Position numbers and translations under genes: made by a program. Under the pieces are notes generated by a model. The model searched no databases and was not told the origin of the DNA. It was given only the letters and a program-made list of their open reading frames with translations. A stretch of 64,000 nucleotides of DNA from Maricaulis maris_C. Lineage in GTDB: Bacteria > Pseudomonadota > Alphaproteobacteria > Caulobacterales > Maricaulaceae. Below, one piece after another: positions 17,381-27,585 of this stretch (its first letter is position 1; each line of letters opens with the position of its first letter). Location: positions 1 through 64,000 of the forward strand of contig NZ_JAGDYT010000012.1 of NCBI RefSeq assembly GCF_049116555.1, given 5' to 3'.

Positions 17381-18698
17381 CACGCGTCGACAAGCCCTCG
17401 ACGACGCGCTGGCGCGCCTTGCGCGCCTGCACCCCCGGAAAATTGATCTCTCCCTGGGCCGTCTTCAGCGGCTTCTGGCCGCACTCGGCTCGCCGCAGGA
17501 CAGCCTGCCGCCGACCATCCATGTCGCCGGGACCAATGGCAAAGGCTCGCTTTGCGCCTTCCTGGCAGAAATGGCACGCGCCAAGGGCGAGCGCGTCCAT
17601 ATCTATACCTCACCCCATCTGGTCAACTTCAATGAGCGCATCCTGCTCGATTCCAGACCGGTGGATGACCGCACCCTGATCGAGGCCTTCGCCCGTTGCG
17701 AAGCCGCCAATTTCGGCGAGCCCATAACCTTCTTCGAGATCACAACCGCGGCCGCCTTCCTGCTCTTCTCGGAACACCCCGCCGACCGGCTCATTCTGGA
17801 AGTCGGCATGGGCGGGCGGCTGGACGCGACCAATGTCATTGCCAAGCCGGCGCTCAGCGTAATCACGCCGGTCAGCCTCGACCATCAGGAATTCCTGGGC
17901 GACGAGCTCGCCGACATTGCCCGCATCAAGGCCGGTATCTGCAAGTTCGGCATTCCGGCCGTGATCGCCAGCCAGGGCGATGTCGCCGAAGCCGCCATCC
18001 TCGACGAAGCCCAGAAAGTTGGCGCACCGACCTATGTCTGGGGCCGCGACTACAATGCCTACATGCAGCACGGGCGACTGGTCTTCGAGAATGAGACCCA
18101 GGTCTGGGATTTGCCGGCGCCGGGCCTGCTCGGCCCGCATCAGATCCTCAATGCCGGCGCCGCAGCGGCCTGTGCTGCTGTCCTGCAATGGCCGGAGGAA
18201 GCCGTCGCCAAGGGAATTGGCGATGCGCGCTGGCCCGGACGGCTGCAACGCGTCTCGACCGGCCCGATCGGCGATATAGCCCGTACGGTCGAGGCCGAGC
18301 TCTGGCTCGACAGCGGTCACAATGAGGCGGCCGCCAAGGCCCTTTCCCATGCGCTCGCCGACATGGATGAGCGCGAGGACCGGCCGCTGGTCATCATTGC
18401 CGGCTTTACCCCGGGCAAGGATGTGGAAGCCTGGTGCAGCCAGTTCGCCGGTCTGGCCCGACGCCTGATTGCGGTGGAATTCAAGTCCGGCCGTGGCGGT
18501 TCGCAACCGGTCGACGAAGTCGTGGCCGCGTCCAAACGCGCCGGTCTCGACGCCTGTTCCGCCTCCGGGCTGATCCCGGCAATGAAGAATGCGGTCAAGG
18601 AAACACCCTCACCGCGAATCCTGGTCAGCGGCTCGCTCTATCTGGTCGGCGAAGCGCTGGCCCTGGGCGACGAACCCCCGCACCTCACGCCAGGCTGA
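17376..18698 (+). CDS. folC: folylpolyglutamate / dihydrofolate synthase, probable ATT start
   Basis: Adds glutamate to dihydropteroate and folates. Motifs: LHPRKIDLSLGRLQRLL, P-loop HVAGTNGKGSLCAFLAE, SPHLVNFNERI, LEVGMGGRLDATN and SVITPVSLDHQEFLGDELADIA. The P-loop lies upstream of the first in-frame ATG (17571), so the gene must start earlier. Between the stop at 17358 and the P-loop there is no ATG, GTG or TTG. ATT 17376, five bases after GGGGG and overlapping the accD stop, is the best candidate; a CTG near 17406 is the alternative. 440 aa from ATT matches the family length. Confidence 0.88.
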   Translation: MSTRRQALDDALARLARLHPRKIDLSLGRLQRLLAALGSPQDSLPPTIHVAGTNGKGSLCAFLAEMARAKGERVHIYTSPHLVNFNERILLDSRPVDDRTLIEAFARCEAANFGEPITFFEITTAAAFLLFSEHPADRLILEVGMGGRLDATNVIAKPALSVITPVSLDHQEFLGDELADIARIKAGICKFGIPAVIASQGDVAEAAILDEAQKVGAPTYVWGRDYNAYMQHGRLVFENETQVWDLPAPGLLGPHQILNAGAAAACAAVLQWPEEAVAKGIGDARWPGRLQRVSTGPIGDIARTVEAELWLDSGHNEAAAKALSHALADMDEREDRPLVIIAGFTPGKDVEAWCSQFAGLARRLIAVEFKSGRGGSQPVDEVVAASKRAGLDACSASGLIPAMKNAVKETPSPRILVSGSLYLVGEALALGDEPPHLTPG

Positions 18699-18786
18699 CG
18701 GCCAGGGCCGCATTACCGCATCCAAAACCGGTCTCGGAGGCATCTAGTCCACAACGGGCTCGGGCGCCCTTTGGAGACAGAGCTTC

Positions 18787-19803
18787 ATGACGTACTCAAT
18801 CATGGCCGCCGGCCTTCTGGCGCTGGTTCAAGCTGCGACGCCGGCCGACCCGGTGCCGGACATTACCGACATGCAGCCGGTCGCCAACGCAATCACGGCG
18901 CTGATGCGGGATCACCACTACAATCCCGATGAGCTGGATGCCCCGGCCTATCAAGCGGTCGAGACGGCCATGCTGGAACTCGGAACCGAGGCCTCAAATC
19001 GCGCCGATTTCCTCACCGGCTTTCACGCGATCTGGGCCGACGCGCCCTTCTCGCACGTCAACCTGTCGGAAGCCCAGGGCACCGCCGAACAGATGGCGGC
19101 CTATGTCGACACGCTTCGCATCGGCGGAGGCGGCGCCACGCTCAACTGGCAAGGCGAAACGGCGATCCTGACAGTCACCACCATGATGGGGCAGGACACG
19201 ATCGAGGAGATCCATGCGGCCTATGCCGAGATCGCTGCGCAAGGCGCCGAAGCGCTGGTGATCGATCTGCGCGAGAATGGTGGCGGCGCCTTCGCGGTGC
19301 TCCCGCTTGTCCGCCACGTGCTGGCCGAGCCGCTCGAAGCGGGCATCTTCGTGTCCCAGCCGTGGAGCGCCGCGCATGATCGCACGCCGACCGCAGCCGA
19401 TATCGCCGGCATCCCCTCCTGGGAAGGCTGGTCGCTGCGCTCCTTCTGGCAGGCCGTCCAGGTCAATGCCCTGACACCCATCCGTTTCGATCCGGTCTCC
19501 GAGCACCGCTATGACGGTCCGGTCTATGTCCTGATCAGCGCAACGACAGCCAGCGCGGCCGAGATGGCCGCCGACGCCCTGAAAGCCTCCGGTCGCGCCG
19601 TATTGATTGGCGAGCAAACCGCCGGAGAAATGCTGTCCCAAACCGTGTTTGACCTGCCGGAAGGCCTGCAGCTCTGGCTGCCTATTGCGGACTACTATTC
19701 CGTCGCGCATGGCCGGATCGAAGGCAATGGCGTGACCCCCGATATCCGGGCGGAGGCGGATCAGGCCGATGATGTGGCCTTCGGTCTCATCAACGACGAC
19801 TGA
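18787..19803 (+). CDS. S41 family (C-terminal processing-like) peptidase, exported
   Basis: 338 aa. A hydrophobic N-terminus (SIMAAGLLALVQAATPA) looks like a signal peptide. The catalytic core has VIDLRENGGGAFAV, the nucleophile region LISATTASAAEMAADALK and IGEQTAGEMLSQ, all typical of the S41 (CtpA/tricorn-core) family. An N-terminal helical cap precedes it; no PDZ domain is obvious. It is monocistronic, followed by a strong bidirectional terminator shared with trxA. Confidence 0.85.
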   Translation: MTYSIMAAGLLALVQAATPADPVPDITDMQPVANAITALMRDHHYNPDELDAPAYQAVETAMLELGTEASNRADFLTGFHAIWADAPFSHVNLSEAQGTAEQMAAYVDTLRIGGGGATLNWQGETAILTVTTMMGQDTIEEIHAAYAEIAAQGAEALVIDLRENGGGAFAVLPLVRHVLAEPLEAGIFVSQPWSAAHDRTPTAADIAGIPSWEGWSLRSFWQAVQVNALTPIRFDPVSEHRYDGPVYVLISATTASAAEMAADALKASGRAVLIGEQTAGEMLSQTVFDLPEGLQLWLPIADYYSVAHGRIEGNGVTPDIRAEADQADDVAFGLINDD

Positions 19804-19824
19804 GCCGCTTGCGCGCCACAGAAA

Positions 19825-19856
19825 AAAGCGGGCCCTCCACATGGAGGGCCCGCTTT
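19825..19856. terminator. bidirectional intrinsic terminator
   Basis: A 15-base arm AAAGCGGGCCCTCCA (19825-19839) pairs perfectly with 19842-19856. A-rich sequence on the left gives a T run for minus-strand transcripts. It sits between convergent S41 peptidase and trxA. Confidence 0.92.
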
Positions 19857-19881
19857 CCTGTGTCAGTGAAGCAGGACGCGC

Positions 19882-20202
19882 CTAGAGCGTTTCCTGAACC
19901 CATTCCGAAATCTTGCCCTTGGCCATGGCACCGATCTTCGTGGAGACGACCTGGCCGTCCTTGAAGATCATCAGGGTCGGAATGCCGCGCACGCCATACT
20001 TGCCAGGCGTCATCGGATGATCGTCGATATTCACCTTGGCCACTGTCAGTGCGCCGGACATTTCTTCAGCGATCTCTTCGAGCGCCGGGGATATCTGTTT
20101 GCACGGACCACACCATTCTGCCCAGAAGTCCACAAGGACCGGGCCAGTGGCATTGATCACGTCACTCTCGAAGGATTCATCGCTGACCGCTTTGGTCGCC
20201 AT
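19882..20202 (-). CDS. trxA: thioredoxin
   Basis: Cytoplasmic disulfide reductase. 106 aa with VDFWAEWCGPCKQISPALEEIA (the WCGPC active site), IDDHPMTPGKYGVRGIPTLMIF with the cis-Pro, and a Gly-rich end. It is the last gene of the minus-strand addB-addA-trxA run, 80 bases after addA, and ends at the shared terminator. Confidence 0.97.
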   Translation of the reverse strand: MATKAVSDESFESDVINATGPVLVDFWAEWCGPCKQISPALEEIAEEMSGALTVAKVNIDDHPMTPGKYGVRGIPTLMIFKDGQVVSTKIGAMAKGKISEWVQETL

Positions 20203-20282
20203 GGGACACTCCTTTGCTGGAACGAATCCGCGGGGGCGGACTCACTTGATGGCGCGTGAGGTAGGGGGGGCGAGCCGCCGCG

Positions 20283-23200
20283 TCAAGCCGCGCCCGCGTC
20301 GAAGATGTCATCAAGAACTGCGTCCGGAAGCGCCATCAATCGCGCCGCGTCGGTCCAGAGCAGGGCGCAGCGCACGGATTTTCCGGGATGAACGGCCCGC
20401 AAAAGAGCCCGATACGTCGCCATCTGGCCAAGATAGACTTTCGCCACTGCAGCAACCTCGCTCGGTGGCGGACGGTTGGTCTTGTAGTCGATAATGAGGA
20501 CTTCGCTCTCGGTCACGACCAGGCGATCGACCTGTCCGCGTATGATTGTATTGGCCGGAAGGCCCGGCGCATGGCCGACAAGCGCGACCTCGGCCCGGCT
20601 GTCCGGTCCGAACAGGGGCGCGAACTCGGGATGATCGAGAATGCCCAGCGTTTCAGTGACGATCTGCGCCCGGTCCGCCGCGGCGATGTCGGGCTGGGCC
20701 GACAGGAAGCGCGTGGCCGCCGCCTCGCGCCGCTCCTGCGGCAGGTCAGGCAGGGTCTGGAGCAATTTGTGGATCACATCACCGCGCCGGAAACGATGCC
20801 CGCCAGGATCAGCCAGCGGTGAGCGAACAGCAGGTTCGGCGTCCTCGTCTGCCAGCAGGCTGGACGGGGCGGCGCTGCGGATCTGTCCGTCCTCCAGCCC
20901 TGCGGCAGAGGACGCCCAGTCGGGTATGGCCGCCCGCTCACCGGCCGCATCCGTGGGGCGCCCCAGAGCAATGGGTGCCGGCCCGAAACGCAAACCCGTG
21001 CCGGCCTCGTCGACCACGGCATCCACCGGCGTGGATATCGCCTCCCAGCCCTCGCCCTGCCAGGCATCGGCGAGCTGTTTGTACCAGCTATCGTCAGAAA
21101 CCTTGCCTGTCTCGCCCTGCCCTTGGCGCCAGCCGCAGACGATCAGTCGATCGCGGGCCCGGGTGAGGGCGACATAGAGAAGCCGACCATGCTCGGCCAG
21201 CTGCCGGTTCTGGGCCTCAAGGCGCAGCGCTTCAACCACATCCGGGTCCTCGGCCTTGCGCGGCGACCAAAGGAGACCGCAGTCCGGATGGGCGAAGACC
21301 GGGTCACTCTTGCCCGTGAGCGGGCTGCGGGTCGTGTCGGGCAAAATGATCACCGGGCGTTCCAGCCCCTTGGACGCATGCACGGTCATCACCTGGACTT
21401 CGTCGCGGTCCGGGCTCATCTCGCGCTTGATCTGCGTCTCTTCGCCCTCAATACGCGCCACAAAGCTCGCCAGAGCCCCGCCTTCCTCGCGCTCATGCTG
21501 AAGCGCACGGGCGAGGAATTCCTGCAGAGGATCACGCGCCTCCTCGCCGAGGCGGGCATAGATGCGCGCCCACCGCGTCTCACCGGTTGGCGTACGGGCA
21601 TTGAGAAAGCCGGTGAAAAGGTCATAGAGCCGCGCCTTGTCGGCCTGGTCTCGCAGCGTGGTCAGCGCCTGGCAGGCATCCGCAAAGCGCTTGTCCTCGC
21701 TGGTGAAGAGCGCGTTCCATAAAGTGCCACGACGTTTCAGATCGCTGCGGGAGCGGGCGAGGTCGTAGAGCGCCGCCTCATCAATTCCCGGCTGATCCGG
21801 ATCGATCGGGTCAAAGAGCGGCGAGCGCAGGACTTCTGCCAGGGCAAGATCATCGCCCGAAGTCATCGCAAAACGGCCCAGGGCCAGCATGTCCTTCACG
21901 GCGGTCTGCTCACGCAGCACCATGCGATCGGCGCCCGCGACCGGGACGCCTTTCAGCTTGAGCTGCCGGATGACTTCCTCGAAAAACCCACCGGTTCGCC
22001 GCCAGACCAGAATGGCAATATCGGAGGGTCGCACCGGCCGCTTCGTGAAACGCCCCGATTTTTCCTCCCAGACCGCATCGCCGCGGCGGAGCATATCGGC
22101 GATCTCACCAGCCACCGTCTGCGCGAGCAGGTCACGGGAATTGCCGCGGGCCTGCAAATCGACCGGGTCGAAAATGGAGGTCTCTTCGACTTGGCCGGGC
22201 TTGGGGATGGCCGGCCATATCTCCACACAGCCCGGTGTCCCCGAGCGCGCTGCACGGTGGCCCTGATAGCGCGCGAAGGGCAGATCAGTCGCACCCGCCT
22301 GGAACTTCATCTCGGGCGCCGGCAGCCGCGCCGAGAAAGCCTGGTCCACCGCGATGAGGATTTCCGGCGCTGAACGGAAGGAAACATCCAGGCCCGGTCG
22401 CTCGAAGCGCAGCCCGGCTGCCGATGCCGACGCCGCGAGGCGATCCCCCTCGGCCAGAAAACGGGCCGGTTCGGCCCCCTGGAAAGAATAGATGGATTGT
22501 TTCTCGTCACCGACAACGAAGAGAGTCCGGCCCTGCTCGACGGCCCCTTCACCCGCGAAAAACTCCGCGGTCAGGCCACGGATCATGTCCCATTGCTGGG
22601 GTGCAGTATCCTGCGCCTCATCGATCAAGGCGTGGGCCAGCATGCCGTCCAGCTTGTAGCCAACCCATCCCGAAAACGGGTTGTCCGGCGCCAGAAGGCG
22701 CCCAGCCAGTCTCACCAGATCATCGAAATCCAGGGCCCGCGCGCGCTCAAGTGCCGCGTCATAGGCTTCGACGAAGCGGGCCGTGACGGCCAGCGCTACC
22801 GCACTGCCCCGAGCGATCGCGGCGCGCTGGATCGTGTCGCGCGCCGCATCAAGCCGCGCCACTTCGGCCTCCAGCAAGGCCAGGACGTGCGGGAAATTCA
22901 CGGCGATTGTATTGGTGGCGAGATGCTTCACGCGCGGCCCCTTCACCGTGAAGAAGGCGGAAAGATAGGTATCAAGGGCGAGGTCAGGCGATTCAGCCGA
23001 CAGGGCGCGAGCGAGGATATCGCCGCGCTTGATATCATTGGCCGCGCCCTCATGGCACATCACATGGGCCGCCGCTTCGACCTCGGGGCGCGGCACGGCG
23101 GCCATGACGTCCCTTTTGAGGCCTTCCGGATCACAGTCGACCGGCAGGTCCAGGACCGACCAGAGTTGAGCTTCCAGCGCTGCTAGACCGCCGGCATTCG

Positions 23201-23828
23201 CGATACTGGCAGCGAAGTCATGGCGGTTGGAGCGCGCCCAACGCAGGATGACGGCAAGTGCATCCGGCCCACCCACCTCGATCAGCGTACCGACCTCCTG
23301 CTCGGACAAGGTAGACAGAACGGCCTTGCGCGCCGCCTCCATGGCCTGCCCGGCTGCCGCATCATCCAGGGTTTCGAAGCCGGGCGGTGCACCCGCCTCC
23401 AGGGGAAAGCGGCGCAGCAGGTTTTCACAGAAGGCATGGATTGTCTGGATCTTGAGACCACCGGGCGTTTCAAGCGCCTGGGCGAAGAGTTTGCGGGCCT
23501 TGTCCGCCTCGCCGGGCTTGAGATCACGGCCGAGCAGATCCTTCAGTTCAAGCGCCAGCTCGGCATCGGGCGTGACCGACCAGTCCCCGAGCCGCTTGAA
23601 CAGGCGCTCCTTCATCTCGGCCGCGGCAGCCTTGGTATAGGTGACGCAAAGAATGGCCTCAGGCTTGTTGTCGTCGAGCAGGAGATTGATGACGCGGTCG
23701 ACCAGGACACGGGTCTTGCCGGAACCCGCATTGGCCTCGACAAAGACGCTGGCCTCCGGCCGCGCCGCGCGCTGCTGGGCCCGACTTGCCGCCTCTTTGA
23801 TATCCGGATCGAAGCAGGCCCCGCTCAT
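20283..23828 (-). CDS. addA: double-strand break repair helicase-nuclease AddA
   Basis: Helicase-nuclease subunit of AddAB, which resects DNA ends to load RecA. 1181 aa from MSGACFDPDIKEAA; the ATG overlaps the addB stop (ATGA). UvrD/Rep motifs: SVFVEANAGSGKTRVLVDRV (Walker A), DEAQDTAPQQWD (motif II), VVGDEKQSIYSFQGA, VMTVHASKGLERPVIIL and LLYVALTRARDRLIV. The C-terminal PD-(D/E)XK nuclease has LIIDYKTNRPP. A 13-codon in-frame extension upstream overlaps addB further and is rejected. Confidence 0.95.
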   Translation of the reverse strand: MSGACFDPDIKEAASRAQQRAARPEASVFVEANAGSGKTRVLVDRVINLLLDDNKPEAILCVTYTKAAAAEMKERLFKRLGDWSVTPDAELALELKDLLGRDLKPGEADKARKLFAQALETPGGLKIQTIHAFCENLLRRFPLEAGAPPGFETLDDAAAGQAMEAARKAVLSTLSEQEVGTLIEVGGPDALAVILRWARSNRHDFAASIANAGGLAALEAQLWSVLDLPVDCDPEGLKRDVMAAVPRPEVEAAAHVMCHEGAANDIKRGDILARALSAESPDLALDTYLSAFFTVKGPRVKHLATNTIAVNFPHVLALLEAEVARLDAARDTIQRAAIARGSAVALAVTARFVEAYDAALERARALDFDDLVRLAGRLLAPDNPFSGWVGYKLDGMLAHALIDEAQDTAPQQWDMIRGLTAEFFAGEGAVEQGRTLFVVGDEKQSIYSFQGAEPARFLAEGDRLAASASAAGLRFERPGLDVSFRSAPEILIAVDQAFSARLPAPEMKFQAGATDLPFARYQGHRAARSGTPGCVEIWPAIPKPGQVEETSIFDPVDLQARGNSRDLLAQTVAGEIADMLRRGDAVWEEKSGRFTKRPVRPSDIAILVWRRTGGFFEEVIRQLKLKGVPVAGADRMVLREQTAVKDMLALGRFAMTSGDDLALAEVLRSPLFDPIDPDQPGIDEAALYDLARSRSDLKRRGTLWNALFTSEDKRFADACQALTTLRDQADKARLYDLFTGFLNARTPTGETRWARIYARLGEEARDPLQEFLARALQHEREEGGALASFVARIEGEETQIKREMSPDRDEVQVMTVHASKGLERPVIILPDTTRSPLTGKSDPVFAHPDCGLLWSPRKAEDPDVVEALRLEAQNRQLAEHGRLLYVALTRARDRLIVCGWRQGQGETGKVSDDSWYKQLADAWQGEGWEAISTPVDAVVDEAGTGLRFGPAPIALGRPTDAAGERAAIPDWASSAAGLEDGQIRSAAPSSLLADEDAEPAVRSPLADPGGHRFRRGDVIHKLLQTLPDLPQERREAAATRFLSAQPDIAAADRAQIVTETLGILDHPEFAPLFGPDSRAEVALVGHAPGLPANTIIRGQVDRLVVTESEVLIIDYKTNRPPPSEVAAVAKVYLGQMATYRALLRAVHPGKSVRCALLWTDAARLMALPDAVLDDIFDAGAA

Positions 23829-26800
23829 TCGCTGCCCTCCGGTTTTTCGCCCGCCGCCGATGCCCACTCCCCACGTCGGGCAAGATGATCGAAATCCCCG
23901 TAATCATTCACATATTGCGCACGAATTTGGCTGCCATAGGGCATTGTTTCGTCATCGAAACGAGCGATCCACTGGCGCAGGTCCGCAATCGCCATATCCG
24001 CAAATTCGGACGCTTCAAGGGTCTTTCCCCCGTCGATCCGCACCTCCTTGCCACCCTGCGCATTGCCCGGCAGCGAGATGTAGTAGAGGCCCGACGGGGC
24101 CCCCGGTTCCAGCGCTTCAAACGCTCCTTCGCGCGCCATGGCGGCGGTCAGCGGCAATTGCGGGTCGAAGCCGGCCTTGATCGATTTGGCGCTCGCCGAC
24201 GCCCCGGTTTTATAGTCGATGATGTCCAGCCGCCCGTCCGGATGACGGTCAAACCGGTCCGACCGCCCCGTCAATGCCCATTCGCCTGCGGGACCCTCAA
24301 AGCCCATGCGGCCCTTGATCTCGACCCGGTCGAGACGGATGCCCCGAGCCCGGCGCTCGATCTCCCACCCCACCAGCCAGCGCGCTGCCCGCTCAAAACG
24401 AGCCCGCTCGAGGACACGGTCTTCCGGGCCGAAACCGACCTTTTCGAGGTGCGGTTCGGCCACCGCCAGCAACTGGGCAACCGCATCATCGGGAATGCCC
24501 TCCGTCCAGCGCGGGACGACTGCTTCGAGCGCGTCATGCAGCGCCGAGCCCCGCTCGCGTGGACCGGGCGGCATGTCAGCCGGGTCCAGGCGCCGCAGGC
24601 CCAGAACGTGTCGGGCATAGATGGAGTAGGGATCACGCACCCAGGTGCGGATCTCGGTGATCGACATCCGGCGTGGCCGCACACTGACCGGCGGACAGGG
24701 TGCCGGTCGCGGGGCCGGTCGGGGCGGCATCCCGGGATCGTCCAAAGCGCGCGACAGGGCGACATAGTCGATGTCCGGCGCAAAAGATTCGGCGGCGGCT
24801 TCGCCGAGCGCGCCACGCGCCAGCGTCTTCAATCGCCACAGCCAGCGCGAGGCGACCGTCGGCGAGCCTTCCGACTTCTGGGCCCGTGTCAGGATCACGT
24901 CCGGGGCGGCGGCCAGCTGGGCAAAATCATGGGCAGCCAGACCGTAGCGCCGCTCCGGCGCGCCCAGCCCGACCTTGCGCCGCATGCCGGCAGACAGCCA
25001 GGGGTCCGCCCCGGGACCCGGCGGCCAGACCCCCTCATTGAGGCCGGCCAGGATGACCCGGTCGGCGGTGATCAGGCGCGCCTCCAGCGGGCCGAGGACC
25101 TGAAGGCGTGGGTGGACACCCACACGCGGCGCGACACGGCGGGCGCGGCACATTTCCGCGAAGGCCTGGGCATAATCACGCAAGCGCATTTCGGGCAGGG
25201 CGTCGCTTTCCTCAAGGAGAGAGCGCAAAAGACCGGCAGCCGCTTCGCCGCCCTCACCTGACCACACCGCCTCGGCACCGCGTCCGCTGCCATCCTCGGC
25301 CAGGGCCTCGGCCGCCTCCGCATGGGCCCGTGCCCAGTCTCGCGCAGGTCGTGTTTCATCACTCAGGAGGTCGGCAAACGCGGTCTCCAGGCAGTCCAGT
25401 ATCGAGTCGATCTGCGCCCGGTCCGCATCGAAGAGTTTGACGAATTCTCCGTCCAGTCGCGCCCGGACTGCAGCCAGGTCCTGGCCGGGACGGGCTCCAC
25501 GCAGCGCCTCGGCCTCGAACTTGGCCAGCACGGTATGAGCCTGACCACGCGAGCACCCGCCACGAAACAACGGAGCGCCCCACAAGGCCGTCAGCGCCAC
25601 GACGCTCCCGCAATTGCTCGCGGCATCCAGCAAGCGTGTGAGAAACGCGCCGGCAGGCGTCTCGGCCAGGGCCGCCCCGCCGGAATCATCCAGCCGAACG
25701 CCAAAGCGGATCATTTCAGCCGAGACCCGGCGTGCCAGCATTCGGTCCGGGGTCACGAGGATGGCCGTGCGACCAGGTGTTTCCAGTGTCTCGCGGAGCA
25801 TGAGGGCGCACGACCGCGCTTCGGTGATCTCGTCCGGCGCCTCGACCAGGCTCAATCCGTCCAGGCCCGCCGCGAAGAAGTCATCGCCATACTGGCCAGT
25901 CAGCGTGGCAATCCGGGTCAGCCATTCATCCGTTGTCTCCGCCGGTCGCAGGGCCTCGGCTATCAGGCGCCGCCGCCGGGCCGCCTCGGCTGTCTCGGCC
26001 GCGCCTGGCCATGCCTTGACCGCTTCCCGGGCCAGGCCCAACTCCTCGACAAAACGCTTCATCGCCCATTGCGGGTGATCGTCGGCAATCGAGTCCCAGG
26101 CCGACTGATCGGCATCCCAGTCAAAGCCGGGCAGGACGACCGCGCCCTGGGGCAGATTGGCGATTACAGCCATAAGGTCGCGAGCCGCGGGGATGGAGCC
26201 CGTCGAGCCGACCGCCAGGACCGGATGGTCGGGCGCCTCTCGTGACCAGCGCGCCACCAGCTCACGCAGAACCAGGGAACGCCGACTGGCCGCATCCGTC
26301 AGACCCAGCTCGGACAGCCGGGCAGGCCAGACGCGCTGGACGATGTCGAGGAATTCAACAGCCTCGCGCCGGTCTGCCGGGAGATAACTCTCCACCGCCT
26401 CGTCCAACGTCGAGAGATCGCTGACATCCTCGGTCGCGAGGTCATCGAGCAGAGCAGCGAGGGAATCAGCCAGTGACAGGGCGCCGCCGACACCGATCGG
26501 TCGGCCCAGCGCGCGCTCCTTGGCCAGGATGAGGCGCGCCAGCTCGTAGCGGCGACGCTCCTGCGAGATCGCGGGCGCGGCCAGGCCGGATAGCTCGCCT
26601 GGCTCGAAGGGCGGGTCATCCACGTCGACATCGCCGATCGGACGGATCAGAGGCAGCAGCGCGACCCCATTGCCCGCCAGGTCGGCAAAGACATCACCCA
26701 ACGCCTTCGCCGCCCGGCGAGTGGGTGTCAGGATGAGAAGCCGGGTCAGCGCATCCGGATTTTCCGCCGCGTCAAAAGACTCCCGCAGCGTGGTCGCGAT

Positions 26801-26875
26801 AGCCCGCAGGAAATCCGCCTGGGGCGGGAGAGTGTAGAGGCTGGGCCCGGACGTATCGAAGAGCCGTTCGCTCAC
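23825..26875 (-). CDS. addB: double-strand break repair protein AddB
   Basis: Partner of AddA; an inactivated helicase that scans for recombination hotspots, with a second nuclease. 1016 aa of alphaproteobacterial AddB type: N-terminal LLILTPTRRAAKALGDVF, VILAGLNEGVWPPGPGADPWLS, and the C-terminal nuclease LDIIDYKTGASASAKS. The start overlaps the murU stop and the end overlaps addA, so murU-addB-addA are translationally coupled. Confidence 0.94.
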   Translation of the reverse strand: MSERLFDTSGPSLYTLPPQADFLRAIATTLRESFDAAENPDALTRLLILTPTRRAAKALGDVFADLAGNGVALLPLIRPIGDVDVDDPPFEPGELSGLAAPAISQERRRYELARLILAKERALGRPIGVGGALSLADSLAALLDDLATEDVSDLSTLDEAVESYLPADRREAVEFLDIVQRVWPARLSELGLTDAASRRSLVLRELVARWSREAPDHPVLAVGSTGSIPAARDLMAVIANLPQGAVVLPGFDWDADQSAWDSIADDHPQWAMKRFVEELGLAREAVKAWPGAAETAEAARRRRLIAEALRPAETTDEWLTRIATLTGQYGDDFFAAGLDGLSLVEAPDEITEARSCALMLRETLETPGRTAILVTPDRMLARRVSAEMIRFGVRLDDSGGAALAETPAGAFLTRLLDAASNCGSVVALTALWGAPLFRGGCSRGQAHTVLAKFEAEALRGARPGQDLAAVRARLDGEFVKLFDADRAQIDSILDCLETAFADLLSDETRPARDWARAHAEAAEALAEDGSGRGAEAVWSGEGGEAAAGLLRSLLEESDALPEMRLRDYAQAFAEMCRARRVAPRVGVHPRLQVLGPLEARLITADRVILAGLNEGVWPPGPGADPWLSAGMRRKVGLGAPERRYGLAAHDFAQLAAAPDVILTRAQKSEGSPTVASRWLWRLKTLARGALGEAAAESFAPDIDYVALSRALDDPGMPPRPAPRPAPCPPVSVRPRRMSITEIRTWVRDPYSIYARHVLGLRRLDPADMPPGPRERGSALHDALEAVVPRWTEGIPDDAVAQLLAVAEPHLEKVGFGPEDRVLERARFERAARWLVGWEIERRARGIRLDRVEIKGRMGFEGPAGEWALTGRSDRFDRHPDGRLDIIDYKTGASASAKSIKAGFDPQLPLTAAMAREGAFEALEPGAPSGLYYISLPGNAQGGKEVRIDGGKTLEASEFADMAIADLRQWIARFDDETMPYGSQIRAQYVNDYGDFDHLARRGEWASAAGEKPEGSE

Positions 26876-27585
26876 CGCGCCAGCCGGGCTTCCGCCTCAG
26901 CCAGGGCGTTCGGATCGCCGACATGCATCCAGAATTCCGGCAAGACGACACCATATAGCCGCCCTCCACTGGCCAGGGCGCGCCAGACCTCCATCATCGA
27001 AAAACGCGACGCCGAGCGCCCGATCAGGGCGCGCGGATGCAGGATCTGGACACCGGCATAGGCAAAGGGAGCGCTGGCAGCCTCGCCGCGGAAGCGGACC
27101 CGCCCGTCGCCCTCCAGGAAAGCGTCACCGGGACCATCAAAGCCAAGCGTATTGCCCATCGGCGCCATCAGCAGGAGGGCGTCCATCCGGCTCCCATCCC
27201 AGGCCGCTCGCAGGCTGTCGAGCGAGGCGGCGCCAGCCTCCTCCCAGATCGCATCAATATTGGAAATGAAGACCGGGGCATCGCCAAGCTCGGGCAGAGC
27301 CTTGACCACGCCGCCACCGGTTTCCAGCACGTCACCGCGCTCATCCGAGATGATGATCTCCGGGGCGCCTGTGCGGGTGGCGAGATGCGCATCGATGAGA
27401 TCAGCAAAATGATGGATATTGACGACACAGCGCTCGACTCCGCCGGCCGCATAACGGTCCAGCGCCCAGTCCAGCAGGGTCTTGCCGCCAATTTCGACCA
27501 GAGCCTTGGGCCGGTCATTGGTGACCGGCCGCATGCGCGTCCCCAGTCCTGCGGCCAGCGCCATGGCAGTGCGGATCTCGATCAT
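26872..27585 (-). CDS. murU: MurNAc-1-phosphate uridylyltransferase (nucleotidyltransferase)
   Basis: 237 aa nucleotidyltransferase: AMALAAGLGTRMRPVTNDRPKALVEIGGKTLLD is the nucleotide-binding signature, with ISNIDAIWEEA and EFWMHVGDPNALAEAEARL later. Next to amgK this is the MurU of the MurNAc recycling bypass known in Pseudomonas and Caulobacter, making UDP-MurNAc. The ATG overlaps the amgK stop; an in-frame upstream extension is rejected for that reason. The substrate is inferred from the partner gene. Confidence 0.85.
   Translation of the reverse strand: MIEIRTAMALAAGLGTRMRPVTNDRPKALVEIGGKTLLDWALDRYAAGGVERCVVNIHHFADLIDAHLATRTGAPEIIISDERGDVLETGGGVVKALPELGDAPVFISNIDAIWEEAGAASLDSLRAAWDGSRMDALLLMAPMGNTLGFDGPGDAFLEGDGRVRFRGEAASAPFAYAGVQILHPRALIGRSASRFSMMEVWRALASGGRLYGVVLPEFWMHVGDPNALAEAEARLAR

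Noticed and set aside
17571..18698. folC starting at the first ATG
   Set aside because: Would remove the conserved P-loop GTNGKGS encoded just upstream.
23885..25261. 458-codon plus-strand frame inside addB
   Set aside because: Antisense of addB, Arg/Gln/His-rich shadow composition.
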